DNA of 64,000 nucleotides from Polydactylus sextarius (Eukaryota > Chordata > Actinopteri > Polynemidae). The notes under the pieces were generated by a model. It made no database searches, was not told the DNA's origin, and saw only the letters and a program-made list of their open reading frames with translations. Made by a program: the position numbers and the translations under genes. Where the stretch lies: NCBI GenBank assembly GCA_016801845.1, contig CM028920.1, positions 124,001-188,000 of the forward strand, written 5' to 3'. This document shows positions 34,338 through 45,390 of the stretch, in pieces; position 1 is the stretch's first letter; each line of letters starts with the position of its first letter.

Positions 34338-34577
34338 TCACATACATGTATATATATATATATATACATATATATACAGCAACAGTATGTATGTAATGAT
34401 AGTAATAGTAGAATAACAGTATAATAGTAACAGTATGTAGTAACAGTCTAAAGTACTAGTGTTAGCAGCAACAGCAAATAATAATAACAGTATATAATAG
34501 CAGTATATATGTTAATGGTAGCAGCTAAGGGGAGTGGCAACAACAGTAAATACTACTACTACTACTACTACTACTAC

Positions 34578-34615
<38 letters not shown>

Positions 34616-35040
34616 TAGTATGTGTTAAGTCTGTGAATACCACATATGAATGTGTTCCAGTATTTGGGGTGTTGGGATTCCCAGTGCAAAAGGTGTCAGG
34701 TAGATTTAGTCCAGGTGTGTGACTGTGGCTCTGACAGAGGTAGATGAGTTGTATAGTCTGATTGCACTGGGTAGGAATGATTTCTTGTATCGTTCCTTAG
34801 AGCAGCGTGGTTGAATGAGTCTGTTGCTGAAGCTGCTCTTAAGCTCATCCAGTGTTTTGTAGAGAGGGTGAGAGGGATTGTCCATGATTGCCAGCAGTTT
34901 TGCCAGCATCCTTTCCTCCAGGAGTGGCCAGTGTTAAAAGAGTGGGGTAGCTCTGTCTGTGAACGAGGAAGTGTGTGATGTGTGTATAGTCAGAAAGCAG
35001 TGCCGGGTATGAGAGAGTGTGTGTGAATAGAGGACGAATC
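33900..35040 (-). mobile_element. LINE 3' end (minus strand) with microsatellite-rich 3' UTR
   Basis: On the minus strand, 34,909-34,706 encodes the C terminus of a fish LINE ORF2: NPSHPLYKTLDELKSSFSNR, then LIQPRC...ERYKKSFLPSAI and RLYNSS. Downstream are (ATT)n at 34,577-34,615, (AGT)n at 34,551-34,577, long (TG)n/(TA)n blocks (34,140-34,378), and finally AATAAAGTCATCTATCTATC with a degenerate GTCT/GTCC tail at 33,920-34,005. That tail is the usual simple-repeat end of such LINEs. Long Thr/His or Cys/Val frames within 34,101-34,424 are microsatellite artefacts. Confidence 0.7.
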
Positions 35041-35400
35041 AGTGGCTGATGAGAAGTAACAAATTAATTAAGTAAACAAGTGCAATCAAGCCAACTGCTG
35101 CATGATTTTTTCTGCGGGTATAGAAGTGCGTTTACACAAACATTTAGTTTCAGACAGCCTGGAATGAACAGCATACTTTGATTAAAAAGTTAATTTGAAT
35201 GGGGAAAACATAAAGAAGGGCAGACAATGATAGGTTACTCAGCTAAAATGATCTCAAGTACTTTAGTTCTCAGAAACAGTGGTTATCAGTGTTGGGCAAG
35301 TTACTTCCAAAATGTAATACATTACAGATTATTATTATATTTCAAAGTAATTAGTTACATTTCAATATTACTGTCTCTAAATCGTAATGTATTACATTAC
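35041..35400. repeat. AT-rich sequence with a CAGTGTTGGG-type element end
   Basis: CAGTGTTGGGCAAGTTACTT at 35,287-35,306 followed by GTAAT/ATTAC-rich sequence is the characteristic end of a common fish DNA element. A related inverse end, GTAACCCAACACT, lies at 41,529-41,541. Whether these belong to one 6.25-kb element (35,287-41,541) is uncertain. Confidence 0.35.
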
Positions 35401-35640
35401 CAGGAAGGAAGCAGACACCCTTTCTACATTTAAGGTTAGGCCAAAAACTTTCTTTTATGATAAAGCTTATAGTTAAAGATGATTTAGGTAAGACATGGAC
35501 CCACCTGAACCATCCTTTAGTTAAGCTGCTATAGGATTAGACTGCTGGGGAACTCTGACAATACACTGCACCTCTCTGTCCCTCACATTTCATGTCTTTA
35601 TATCAATATACAGTGATCCCTTGTCATATTGTGCTCTACC
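35401..35640 (+). mobile_element. L2-like LINE C-terminal remnant
   Basis: It shares with 6,700-6,800 the blocks ATGGACC(C/T)(A/G)CCTGAACCATCC, TTTAGTTA, GACTGCTGGGGAACTCTG and CCCTCACATTTCATGT. A (CA)n tract follows at 35,668-35,720. Fragmentary and non-coding. Confidence 0.6.
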
Positions 35641-35666
35641 TCTTGCAGCTTTGATACATCATGGTT

Positions 35667-35720
<54 letters not shown>

Positions 35721-35723
<3 letters not shown>

Positions 35724-36540
35724 TAGTGCTGTCAATCGATTAAAATATTTAATTGCGATTAATCTCATTTTTATCTATTCTAAATGTGGCTTGAATTATC
35801 ATTTTAATACTCTTGTCAACATGGAAAAGTGCATAGCCTGCTTTGTGCAAATGTTTTTTTCATTGCAAACCACAACAACAACATGTAGTGTTACAGCCAT
35901 CCACGACTGAAGCAAAATCTCAAAGTAACACTATCATAAACAAATGACAGATAATACAAAACAGGGTGATACAACATAAAATTACAAAGTGCACATCATT
36001 GTAAACTAGGACTCAGCCTGTAGTGCAGTTAAACCATAGTTTATACTTCCCTTTTCTTAAGCTTCCTTTGAACGTACTAGCAGTCAGGTTATACTGCTGT
36101 TCTGTTTATTCAAGAGAGGCTCATCAACCCAGCCTCTTATTTCTCTCCAGAAAGAATCAACATGAATGGTTACCTTTGTAACTGTGTCAAAATCCATCCT
36201 TTGTCACCTGGTTATGACGCGTGGCGGTGGCAGAGAATTTGAATCACTGGTAGTTTGGCCATCAAGTGGTATTTCAGAAGGGATGTGCTACGATGATAAC
36301 TAGATACTATGAAGATAACTTTGGTCTTATTTATCAATCCATCTTGCAACATTTTAAAACTGAGCTTTCCATTCAGAATTTTGTTAGCAGCATCCATTTC
36401 AGCGTCTCCTGTTTGACATGCACACAATAAGGTAGTGCTTATTGTTGTGCTTCCAGTTCAAAGAGCATTAATCTCGAGATAAAAAAATAATTTTGCCTCC
36501 CTAGCTTGATAGCCAGGGAGCTGCAAGTTCTTGACTGATC
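35721..36540. other. Intergenic sequence, no recognised gene
   Basis: Contains CTGTCAATCGATTAAAATATTTAATTGCG at 35,728 onward, which resembles the end of a hAT-type repeat (TCGATTAA...TTAATCG), but no second end was found. Nothing else supported. Confidence 0.4.
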
Positions 36541-37457
36541 TGTGGTAAGAATAAAGGAGATACACGTTGTGCTGGTGTTATCGTCACGGCAGCAGGATTT
36601 ATTGTTCTTCTTTTCATATAAATCCTATTCTTCCAACATCTATGCTGTTAAGTTAACTGCCTAGTTTCAGTCTAACTTTCAAATAACATAGCCATTTTAC
36701 AATATGGAGTAATAAAATGACAACATTTTGATAACAATAATACATCCTATCATGTTCATGAAAAATAAGAAATGAATTTGTTTTTAATGATATAACTTTT
36801 AGCCAACACAGTTTACTCTAAAGGCACTACTTTTGTCCATATTCTCTTGAACCAATCATGAATCAACATTACACCATTTTTAGAACACATTTTCTCACAA
36901 ATTTGAGCTACAATAACTATATTCTTAATACAGTCACCCGATACTGCACTACCACTTCACAAAAGCATTTCCTGGTTTTGGCGATAATCCAAAAATATAT
37001 GCATTTGTTTACATATGAGACCCAAAAAATCACAGATTGCATGAAACAGATTCATTGATAAAGTTCAGCATACGTTTAATGCATTCACATGTATTTTCCT
37101 GTTGCTATGGGTCAACGTTCTTCCCACACTATTATACAGGTCCGTTTAGGATTAGCCCTTTCACATACACAAACACACACTACCATGCAGGTCCGCTTAG
37201 CATTAGCCAGTTAGCATACACTTCCCGCTCTTACTTCACATTAGACACTCTCTATAACTTGTTATCTTTTTGGCTCGCATGCACACAACTAATCCTCAAG
37301 TCACCTATTCAACTGTTAACATATGGTATTTACACCGGTTTAAATGTATATTTACCGACCTGTGGTAAGAATAAAAGAGATACAGGTTGTGCTGGTGTTA
37401 TCCTCATGGCAGCAGGATTTATTCTTTCTCTATTCATGTAAAACCCATTCTTCCACA
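36541..37457 (+). mobile_element. TRIM-like pair of about 97-bp direct repeats (possible short LTRs)
   Basis: Direct repeats 36,541-36,638 and 37,361-37,457 share TGTGGTAAGAATAAA(A/G)GAGA, then TTGTGCTGGTGTTATC, GGCAGCAGGATTTATT and CATTCTTCCACA-type ends. Each starts TGTGG and the second ends CCACA, the TG...CA arrangement of LTRs, with AATAAA inside. The 722-bp interior has no retroviral protein, only an imperfect internal duplication (CAGGTCCG(T/C)TTAG(G/C)ATTAGCC near 37,137-37,160 and 37,186-37,208). No target duplication was found, so a duplicated non-LTR repeat is an alternative. Confidence 0.45.
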
Positions 37458-37599
37458 AGGGTGATGTGCCACCTAGCGGCCTGGCCTATCGTAGTGGTGT
37501 AGTGGTGTGAGTGCAAGTGAATTATTAAATAATGAGAGTTTCTACCTTTCTCTATTGTTTCCAACCCTCTATGTTAACATTAAAATTAACATTAATGTT

Positions 37600-38780
37600 A
37601 ATGCATTAGACGGATGTCTCAGGAAACCAAGGCTTGGTGCGAGCAATGTGAGAGGTGCCGCCTCAGAAAAACTCCAACTGCAAGTGTCAGGGCTCCCCTA
37701 GTCAGTACACAGCAGTGCCCATGGAGCTTGTATGTGTGGATTTTTTGACCCTGAAGAAAACAAAGGGTGGCATAGAAAATGTCCTCATCATCACTGGCCA
37801 CTTTTTATGCTACACGCAGGCATACCCCAGTAAAGACCAAAAGGCCAGAACTGTGGCTAAGGTGCTGTGGAGAAACTTCTTCTACTGGTTTGGTTTCTCT
37901 GCAAAACTGTACGCAGACCAAGCACGCAATTTTTAAGGAGCTGTGTAAGTGTACTGGCGTCTTCAAGATTTACACAACTCCCCATCACCCACAGGGCAAG
38001 GGGACCACTGAAAGGGTTCAGCCACACCCTTATGAACATGCTTGGGACACTAGAGCCTCACTTGAAGCCACGGTGGCATGAGCATGTGGATGCCATGATG
38101 CACGCCTACATATGCACCTGCCACGATTCGACAGGATATACCCTATACCAGCCACTAACTAGCCATGTGGATATAGTGACAATGTCCAGACTTTGCGTGA
38201 CTGCTGTCGCAAGCATATGCACGAGCTAATCAGACCTAATCATGCCAAGGGACATCAGAAAAAATACTACAATCAAAAAGCAAAGAGTGTGTGAGAGAGA
38301 GAGAGAGAGTCCTTGTTAGAGTGTGTCATGTGGAGAAACTAGGGGACAAGTGGGAACCACATCCTTACACTGTGGTGAAGAAGCAGTCTGACTTACCTGT
38401 GTAAGTGGTGCAATCAGAGAATGGTAACGCAGAGAGAGTGGTGCACCACAATTTCTTTACACAATGTATGTTTATTTCTGTGGAGCAAGTCGACGAGGAG
38501 ACAAGGGAGGAGATTGAGCCAGACACAGAGGAGGACATAGGGGAGCAGGCTGGTGAAGTAATCAGAAAGGAGGATGAGTCAGATACAGCAGAGGGCAAGG
38601 AAGTGGAGGGAGAGGAAGACAGTTTTACCCATGATGACAAATAATGAACCATTTGGATGCACAGGAATGGAGGGAGCAGACATGGGGGCAGGACAAGTGA
38701 CGAGGCGAGGGAGGAAAATGAAACAACCAGAGACACCAAGTCACCTCCTAGACCCAATGCTCCAAGGAGGAATGTGCTGA
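37600..38780 (+). mobile_element. Gypsy-type retrotransposon fragment: integrase and C-terminal region
   Basis: Frames at 37,655-38,229 encode an rve-type integrase core: VDFLTLKKTKGGIENVLIIT (first catalytic Asp), LYADQARNF (second Asp, normally D-Q-G-x-x-F), and HHPQGKGTTERV (catalytic Glu). A 1-bp shift lies near 37,930 and another near 38,020. NMLGTLEPHLKPRWHEHVDA follows near 38,034-38,095, and the tail has an acidic stretch (QVDEETREEIEPDTEED) at about 38,480-38,550. Stops and shifts make it inactive. No LTR was identified next to it. Confidence 0.85.
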
Positions 38781-39224
38781 GAAATCAATGTCACCCACAG
38801 AGACACTCATATTAACACAATTCTCAAACTCTTTCACAAAGGACCATGTAACTGTAGGATTTTGTTCCAACCAGTCAAGATCACACAGTTTGACCAATCA
38901 ACTGTGTGAACCCTGAGATCAGTTAATTAAATGAGTCAAGTCTGATGTGCTGCTGCTTAGTTGGAACAAAAACCTGCAGCCACACAGCTGTTGTTCCAAC
39001 TGTCAAAAAGAAGTTTAAATCTGACTGGCATGAGTAGGAGGCATGCGTTGCTTCCTTCCCCCTTCCTTATCCCTAGCCCAGTAAAACCACTGCTTTATCA
39101 ATGCTGTGATGTCTGTGTCTGTGGTGGCAGAGCAGGCTGGGCTTCTCACAACATCTGAAAACGACAACACACAGACAAAGAAAAAACAAAGTGAATTACT
39201 CAATCTACTATATAAGTAGTATGT
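38781..39224. other. Intergenic sequence, no recognised gene
   Basis: Includes two short inverted segments around 38,870-38,990 (CAGTCAAGATCACACAG.. and TTGGAACAAAAACCTGCAG/TGTTCCAACTG), suggesting a decayed small repeat. No coding evidence. Confidence 0.4.
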
Positions 39225-39830
39225 GTGTATGTGTGTAGGGGAGGGGTACTTTACTGATCGTCTTCTCTGCATATATATGTGTGTGTGAGAGAGACAGAGA
39301 ACAGAACTGTTCTTTTGTTTCTAATGTTGTGTTTCACATTGAAAATAATTAATTAATTAATTTGTAGTGTCCAGAGTTGATTTTGTGGTGATCATTGATC
39401 GTTATATGTGAAACCCTGTGATCTTTCTGCCACTTCATTTGCTTCTTCGAAGCTACTGCTAGGTTTTAAAAATGGCACTTCTTCTTTGTTTATTGCGTCC
39501 AACTCACCACTGACTACAACCAATCAGCACCAACTCTGTAGTGATTGGTTGTAACTCAAGATGCTACATGACGCAGTCCACAAAGAAGCGCTATTTTTAA
39601 AACGAAACGATACAGTGACAACCATCAATGATAAATGTGTGCTGGATCACCACAGAATGAACACTTGCCGCTTTAAATTAATTAATTAATTTTTTCCAAC
39701 ATGAAACACAATGGACGGTTCTGTTCTTTCACTCTCTCTCTCTGTCTCACACAAAGGTCTGCAGCGTGTAGTTTATTGATAATAACGTGATGAAACGATC
39801 ACAGAGAAGATGATCGATGAAGTCCGTCTC
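39225..39830. repeat. Foldback element of about 0.6 kb centred near 39,535
   Basis: Paired inverted blocks, outside to inside: GATCGTCTTCTCTG (39,258) with CAGAGAAGATGATC (39,801); TGTGTGAGAGAGACAGAG with CTCTCTGTCTCACACA (39,754); AGAACTGTTC with the GGTTCTGTTC region; AATTAATTAATTAATTT with its inverse at 39,676-39,693; CTTCTTTGT with ACAAAGAAG; and TACAACCAATCA (39,508) with TGATTGGTTGTA (39,541). Spacing is symmetrical, so a transcript would form a long imperfect hairpin. No coding capacity. Confidence 0.7.
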
Positions 39831-39929
39831 ATCAGTGATCAGGATCTTGCCTTGGTGGAGACACTGACGCTACAAGGACTGAGTGAGAGGACATTCCTGA
39901 AAAGTTTCCAGCAATGTGTGTAATTACTG

Positions 39930-40000
39930 TAATGTTCTTAGGGAGAGGAAAAACTCCCTTTTAACAGGAAGAAACCTCAAGCCTTAACCGCTTTGGGTGA
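39930..40000 (-). mobile_element. Partial inverse copy of the LINE/SINE 3' tail segment
   Basis: GAGGAAAAACTCCCTTTTAA and CAGGAAGAAACCTCAAGCC are the reverse complement of the GGTTTCTTCCTGTTAAAAGG.TTTTTCC block at 16,147-16,180. Confidence 0.5.
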
Positions 40001-40254
40001 AATGAAAGCAGGGAAAAGAGAAAGAGTGTCACACCGCGGTGAGGTTGTCTCGTATTGGGTTATTGTCTTGTCATTTCCTGTTTTATTTTGAAAGTCTAAC
40101 TTTCCTCTTGTATCAGTTCGCTGAAATCACCCCATCTTGCTTCATAGTCCTGCTCATAGCCACAGTTCATCCTCATAAGCCTTTAGTGCCTTGTAAGAGT
40201 GATTTTTTGGTTGTAACTTTTATAGTCTAGATTTTGTTTCATAGTCCTTCTCAA

Positions 40255-41300
40255 GTTGGTCCCCCCAGAGCATTTCTCTCGGGAACCAGAACAATGCAGG
40301 GCTTTTCTTATTGACTGCTCAATACACTTTGAACTGCTCCTGCATGCTTTCACCCCGGACAGGTTAAAGATAGCATTCCTGATTTCCCACCTGACAGGAA
40401 GAGCTAGAGCTTGGGCCACAGCTGAGTGGGCTCATGACTGTCTGCTTTGCACCTCCTTCACAGACTTTAAAGCTGCTCTCATGAGGACTTTTGATCTAGG
40501 GTCTACAGACAGGGAAAGGCTAGGGAGCTGAGTGGACTAACACAGGGCAGGGACTTGGTGTATGACTTTGCCATCCGCTTTCGCACCCTGGTGACAGAGA
40601 GTGGGTGGAATAACACAGCCCTGTACGATGTGTTCCTGAAGTGGCTGGCGGCTCACATCCAGGAGCTGCTGCTGCCACTGGATCTGCCAGCAGACTTGGA
40701 TTCACTCATCTCGCTTGCCATCCAGATGGACAAACGGGTTTGCGAGCACAGGCAACCACGGAGCAGCGGTCCGACGTCAGCGAGGTCTCCATATTTCTCA
40801 GCTCCGGGCAAGCAGGTTCCCCGTTATTTGCAGCCAGAGCAATGCCTTCTCTCCCCCACCACTAGGGAAGTGGAGCCCATGCATCTTGGCAGGACACAGC
40901 TGACACTAGAGGAGTGATGACGATGCCAGCAGGAGGGCAGGTGCTTTTACTGTGGCAAGTCTAATCCCCTTGTCGCCGCCTGTCCGGCAAAAATATCCCA
41001 GAAGGTGAGTCAACTGCCGCCTACATACCTTGCTCTGTGCAGTCTGACGCCAGTTAAGGTAACGCACGATCCACCAACACTGACATTGGAGCACTCATAG
41101 ACTCCGGGGCCGATGAGAGCTTAATTGACTGGGGACTGGCTGAGAAATTAGGGCTTAAATCGGAACTGCTGGTTAGTCCCATCAAGGCCAGGGCTCTCAA
41201 CGGCAATGAACTGTTCATGATCACTCACCTGTTACACCACAGAACCATTTGAATGGAACTCATGAACTTTTACTTATTCAAATCACCCTCTTAGACTCTG
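40255..41300 (+). mobile_element. Gypsy-type retrotransposon fragment: gag and protease
   Basis: Gag frames in shifting phase: PPEHFSREPEQCRAFLIDCS near 40,260, ISHLTGRARAWATAEWA near 40,383, and VYDFAIRFRTLVTESGWN near 40,558. A CCHC zinc knuckle reads CFYCGKSNPLVAACPA-like near 40,945-40,990. A retropepsin-like active site (DSGADESLIDWGLAEKLGL) lies near 41,100-41,155, where DSGA is the catalytic Asp motif. Stops near 40,528 and 40,915 and shifts inactivate it. It is on the same strand as the integrase fragment at 37.6-38.8 kb but in the wrong order for one intact element. No LTRs were found. Confidence 0.85.
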
Positions 41301-41647
41301 GTTTTAGGTAATCCCTGCTAGCAACCAGTCTTTCACTAGAGCTTGCACATACCAGTTTACCTATGTCAACAATGATGAACTGAAAATTTTATTTGCAGAA
41401 TTTTTCTTGCAATGTTGGTGGTTTAAAATATACCACTACATTTAGGATTAAAAGTGTTTTGTAAGATGTGTTTTTTAGAAATGTAAGTAAGTAAAATATT
41501 ACTGAAAATATATTGGTAATGAATTACTGTAACCCAACACTTTACCCTAGTAATTTAGATTTATTTTTGTATAACTGCTACTTTAGTACAACATATTGTA
41601 ACTGGGATAGAATCTCTCGTGCCGTAAAGATGTTTATGTTATGACCT
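41301..41647. other. AT-rich sequence with an inverse CAGTGTTGGG-type end
   Basis: GTAACCCAACACT at 41,529-41,541 preceded by repeated GTAA/ATTAC words. See the partner end at 35,287. No gene. Confidence 0.35.
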
Positions 41648-41985
41648 AAGAAACAACCTAGCACAGTGGAAAGGGTTAGCACTGTTGCCACAGAGCAAGA
41701 AGGTCCTGGGTTCGACTCCTGGGTCGGTGTTTCTGTGTGGAGTTTGCATGTTCTCTATGTGTCTGCATGCGTGTCTGTGTGTTTCCTCCGGGAGCTCTGG
41801 TTTCCTCCTACTGCAACATTAGGTGTGGTGAGGGCGAATGGTTGTTTGTCTATAAGTGTTGTTCATTTATATGTGGCCCTGCGACGAGCTGGTGACTGTC
41901 CAGGGTGTATCCTGCCTTTGTCCGTAAGCAGCTGGGATAGGCTCCAGTCCCCCTCCCCAACCCCGAGTATGGGTAGAAAATAAAT
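41648..41985 (+). mobile_element. tRNA-type SINE
   Basis: The 5' part resembles a tRNA promoter: GGTTAGCACTGTTGCC (box A-like) and GGTTCGACTCC (box B) 40-50 bp apart. The body follows: GTGTGGAGTTTGCATGTTCT, TTTCCTCCGGGAGCTCTGGT, CTGGTGACTGTCCAGGGTGT and AGCTGGGATAGGCTCCAG, a widespread fish SINE/LINE-related sequence. It cannot fold as a functional tRNA. Confidence 0.7.
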
Positions 41986-44169
41986 GGAAACAACCCAGTG
42001 CTGTGGCTTCTCTCTTTTTTATTTACTCTCTCTTCAAACGACACATGAAAAACAAGCGGTGAGTCCTCCACAGCTAACAATAGCCACATCAACCTGACGC
42101 CCACATGATAACACGAAACATAACATAAATAATACAAATTTACAAGATGGCTAACAAAAACAACCCAAAAATAATGCACTCTAAGGGATTACAAATAAAA
42201 TCAGAGAAAATAAATTACTGGATAGCATATATAAATAAAAATATAATGGGATAAGCTGACAGGTAAAGAAACTTGAACCCCACCTCTTCCATATGGAAAA
42301 CAAAACAGGAAGATGGGGTGGGGAGACCGTCACAGACAAGGTAGGGAGCTAGGGAAGAAGGTACCTCACTAGCGACCCTTGGACCCTCACAAGTATGCCA
42401 ACAGTGGATGAAAAGTACAACTAAAATACAGATCTTGTGCAATTATAAAACTAAAAGTGATAAAAGTAACCTGCTACAATGGCAGTTTTAAATACATTAC
42501 AAATAAATAAATAACTTTTTTAAAGATGGTGCTTCCCAAGTGGCAGCCTATTGCAGCAGCTCCGACTTTCCTCTTTTATCCTCCCTTAAATTTGGATTTG
42601 AATCTTTTTGAGTTATTTAACATTTTTCTCATAATAAAACCCCAGCTGCTAGAAACATCTGGACAAGACGTCATTGTCTCTCCTTTTGTCCAGTTACTCT
42701 CTTGAATAAATAACTGAAATTGATGTAGGGAGTTTCCCACTGAGGTCTCTGAAAAGATCTGCTAGAAACAGAACTGGATCTGAAAATATGTGTATAGGTA
42801 GAGGTGGAGGTCATGTTTTGACACATTCCACATACTCACACACAAATACAGAGAGAGAGAAAGAGAGTCAGGTAGTTTGAAATATGGTCCAAATACATAT
42901 AAATAATACATAAAATAAAAAATAAAAATGACAGGTAAGTAGTAAAGGAAAAGTATACAGCTCACTAATCAAACATCACATGTACCATAACCACAAAAGT
43001 ACAACATTAACCTAATAAAATATAAACCAAAATTTAAACCAGATATGTTGTGTAATATCAAAATATCAATTAGGACTGACTATTTGTAATGTAATCAAGT
43101 GTTTATCATTCCCTTGAATAAGTGAGAGTATAAAACTTGATTAAAAAAAAAAAAAAAAAAAACCAACAAATTATAAACATATCAATGAACAATGATCCAG
43201 CGCTAATGACAACAATCATTTATACTCTAACACTGTATCATTTGGATATTAACAAAAATATCAAATTCACACACACACACTCTTGCTGGATCAACATGTC
43301 CCAGCATCCAATTATGATAAATCTGTTCAGTATGTCTCCCAGTAAACAATGTCATTTTGGAGTTTACAGTGATAAACTGTATGCATACAATGCATAAAAT
43401 TTGATTATACATGTCTTGATCACATTCCTCCTCAGTGATGTCCATCTTGTGCAACTCCTCGAGGTGAGACTTGACTGAAGCTTCTTCTCCTCAGGCAGGA
43501 CTGATACTGATGCTCTGCAGCCAGCGTCCAGAAACCATGACCTAACCACCAAATGACTTAATTTCAAGAGCCTCCACCCAATGAGACAACAGGGTGAGGA
43601 ATGCAGCCTTCCTCTGTTCATAAATCAGCACCGACAGCTTGAATGACAGAAGTAGGGACACCTAGTGGACATACATTCAAATGACATTCATATGTTGTAT
43701 TATATGTTGAAAGCACAATGTGTAATTTTTCAGGTTGTCTATCAACAAAAACATTTTTTTTCATCCACAATTCACAACGATATCATTACTAATTACCTCC
43801 ATCAACAAGTTGAAATATTCTGGTGGGCTTTGTGGGGGAAAGAAATTCAGTGAAAAGTTTGCGAGGTGAAATTCTGATGTGACGTCACCTACTTGGTTTG
43901 TTGTCTAACTAGTTATGTATTTTCAGAAGAATATAAATCAACAATAACACCACAAACATAGCCTTGACTCACACTAATAGTTATCATTTAAATTAAGATA
44001 CACTATATGTGTGATTCAGGGTATAAGTCAAAGTGGATCAGAAAATTTTTTTTTTCTCTTTTCACTACAATGTATTTTCTTTTTTCAATCTAAGGATCCA
44101 CCGGAAGGGACGTCACTTAGGCTTCCTCTAGTCCATAGACGCATTGAGCGCTGAATCATATGTATGTGT
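41986..44169. other. Intergenic sequence, no recognised gene
   Basis: AT-rich sequence with a poly(A)-like run at 43,142-43,161 and small (CA)n and (GA)n tracts. A segment at 42,530-42,720 beginning ATGGTGCTTCCCAAGTGGCA resembles the start of a LINE ORF but has stops at once. A GGATCCACCGGAAGGGACGT stretch at about 44,094-44,115 precedes the next repeat. Confidence 0.5.
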
Positions 44170-45175
44170 ATTTATTTCAGTTGGAAACGTTTTCGTGTCT
44201 GTGCCACATATTTTTGTTAGGAAATGACACATTAACCATCATTTAATCACGACATGTTAGTCCTTCATTCGATTTCTGTATTTTAATTGTATTATGTGGT
44301 TAGGGTATTCAACCAATACGGGGGGCAATTGGTTTTGTATTTACATAAATGGTGCTGTCACAGTTGCCTAGAGACAGATGCCACACACCAGCACTGCTCA
44401 CAACCAACCCACGCCTTTTTAAAAATGTCCTCTACACCCGATCCTCCACCACGTCCTCAAAAGCAAAGACGCTTGCAAAAGTACCAACGTGAGTGGAAAG
44501 AAGCACATCCTTGAATACATACAGAAAGCAATTGTTTTGTGTATTAAATATGACCATAATATGCCAGTTATGACCCCATCTATTGAATCGTGCTGAGTGC
44601 CACGAATTTATGTAGTTTTTTCGTGTCACTCAGAACGAATGTCAAAGTAATGTATTCCAATTGGAAACGTTTTCGTGTCTGTGCCATGTATTTTTTTTTA
44701 TGTCGGAAAGTGTCACATTAACCATCATTTAATCATGACATGTTAGTCCTTCATTTGATTTCTGTATTTTTATTGTATTTTGTTCATCTACTGTTTATTA
44801 TTATTACTTATTATAGCCTAGTTTTTGTGATCATATTTACGTTTTCAAGTTCCTAATCCACGTTTAGGTCTTTAGATTCTACTGTTACGTACCTGCTTTT
44901 TATTGTTTTTTTTTTTTTTTTTTTTACTGTTTATATTTTCTATTATTTGTAATGAATATAAATATTATTGTTGTCCCTTTCTTTTTTCCTTCAGCCATTT
45001 TTGTATTAAATATGACCAATAAGGTGCCATTTATGCCCCCCTGTCGTTGCTATGGTAACGCCTTAAGCCAAAGCTCCAGCTCATTGCTGTCTGCCTGCCA
45101 GAATAAATCAGTATGGCTGACATTATTCATAATTTTCATGGAACGCAATGTTTTAGGGCAGTTTCAGGATTGATT
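44170..45175 (+). mobile_element. Arm-type copy of the foldback/KDZ-associated repeat family
   Basis: The terminal-type sequence (CAGTTGGAAACGTTTTCGTG, GTGTCACATTAACCATCATT, GAATCGTGCTGAGTG) occurs twice in tandem, at about 44,178-44,300 and 44,577-44,790. Between them lies a block with ATG at 44,425 encoding MSSTPDPPPRPQKQRRLQKY followed by QREWKEAHP. After the second copy come AAATATGACCAATAAGGTGC and GTCGTTGCTATGGTAACGCC (45,010-45,063). The order is the same as the right arm of the 50.7-63.1 kb element read in reverse. The ATG block is also recognisable, more decayed, at 8,380-8,470 and at 62,510-62,578 (minus strand), so it may be a first exon of the mobile element's own gene. Confidence 0.7.
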
Positions 45176-45390
45176 TAAATTTTGATGACATTTCTAGTGA
45201 GAAATATGTACTTTGTTTTCAGAATCGTTTCCACTTTTCCACACAGTTGGCATTGCCATAAGATTTCTACAAGTGCACCTATATGATGAAAAAAACCTAA
45301 CAGTGCTGTGAGCTTTGTTTCAGATGCAAGCAAATATTGTTGTAAACGAATTTAAGAAATATTGTAAAGAGACTGGCATTATGTCACATA

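Noticed and set aside
34101..34424. Several overlapping frames of up to 94 codons rich in Thr/His or Cys/Val
   Set aside because: They are translations of (CA)n and (TA)n arrays; no start context, no domain, and frames exist on both strands over the same DNA.
38286..38310. (GA)n tract as a possible polypurine tract of the Gypsy element
   Set aside because: It lies inside the integrase C-terminal coding part and no LTR follows it.
41690..41720. tRNA-gene-like box A and box B
   Set aside because: Part of a SINE: no acceptor stem or cloverleaf can be formed around it.
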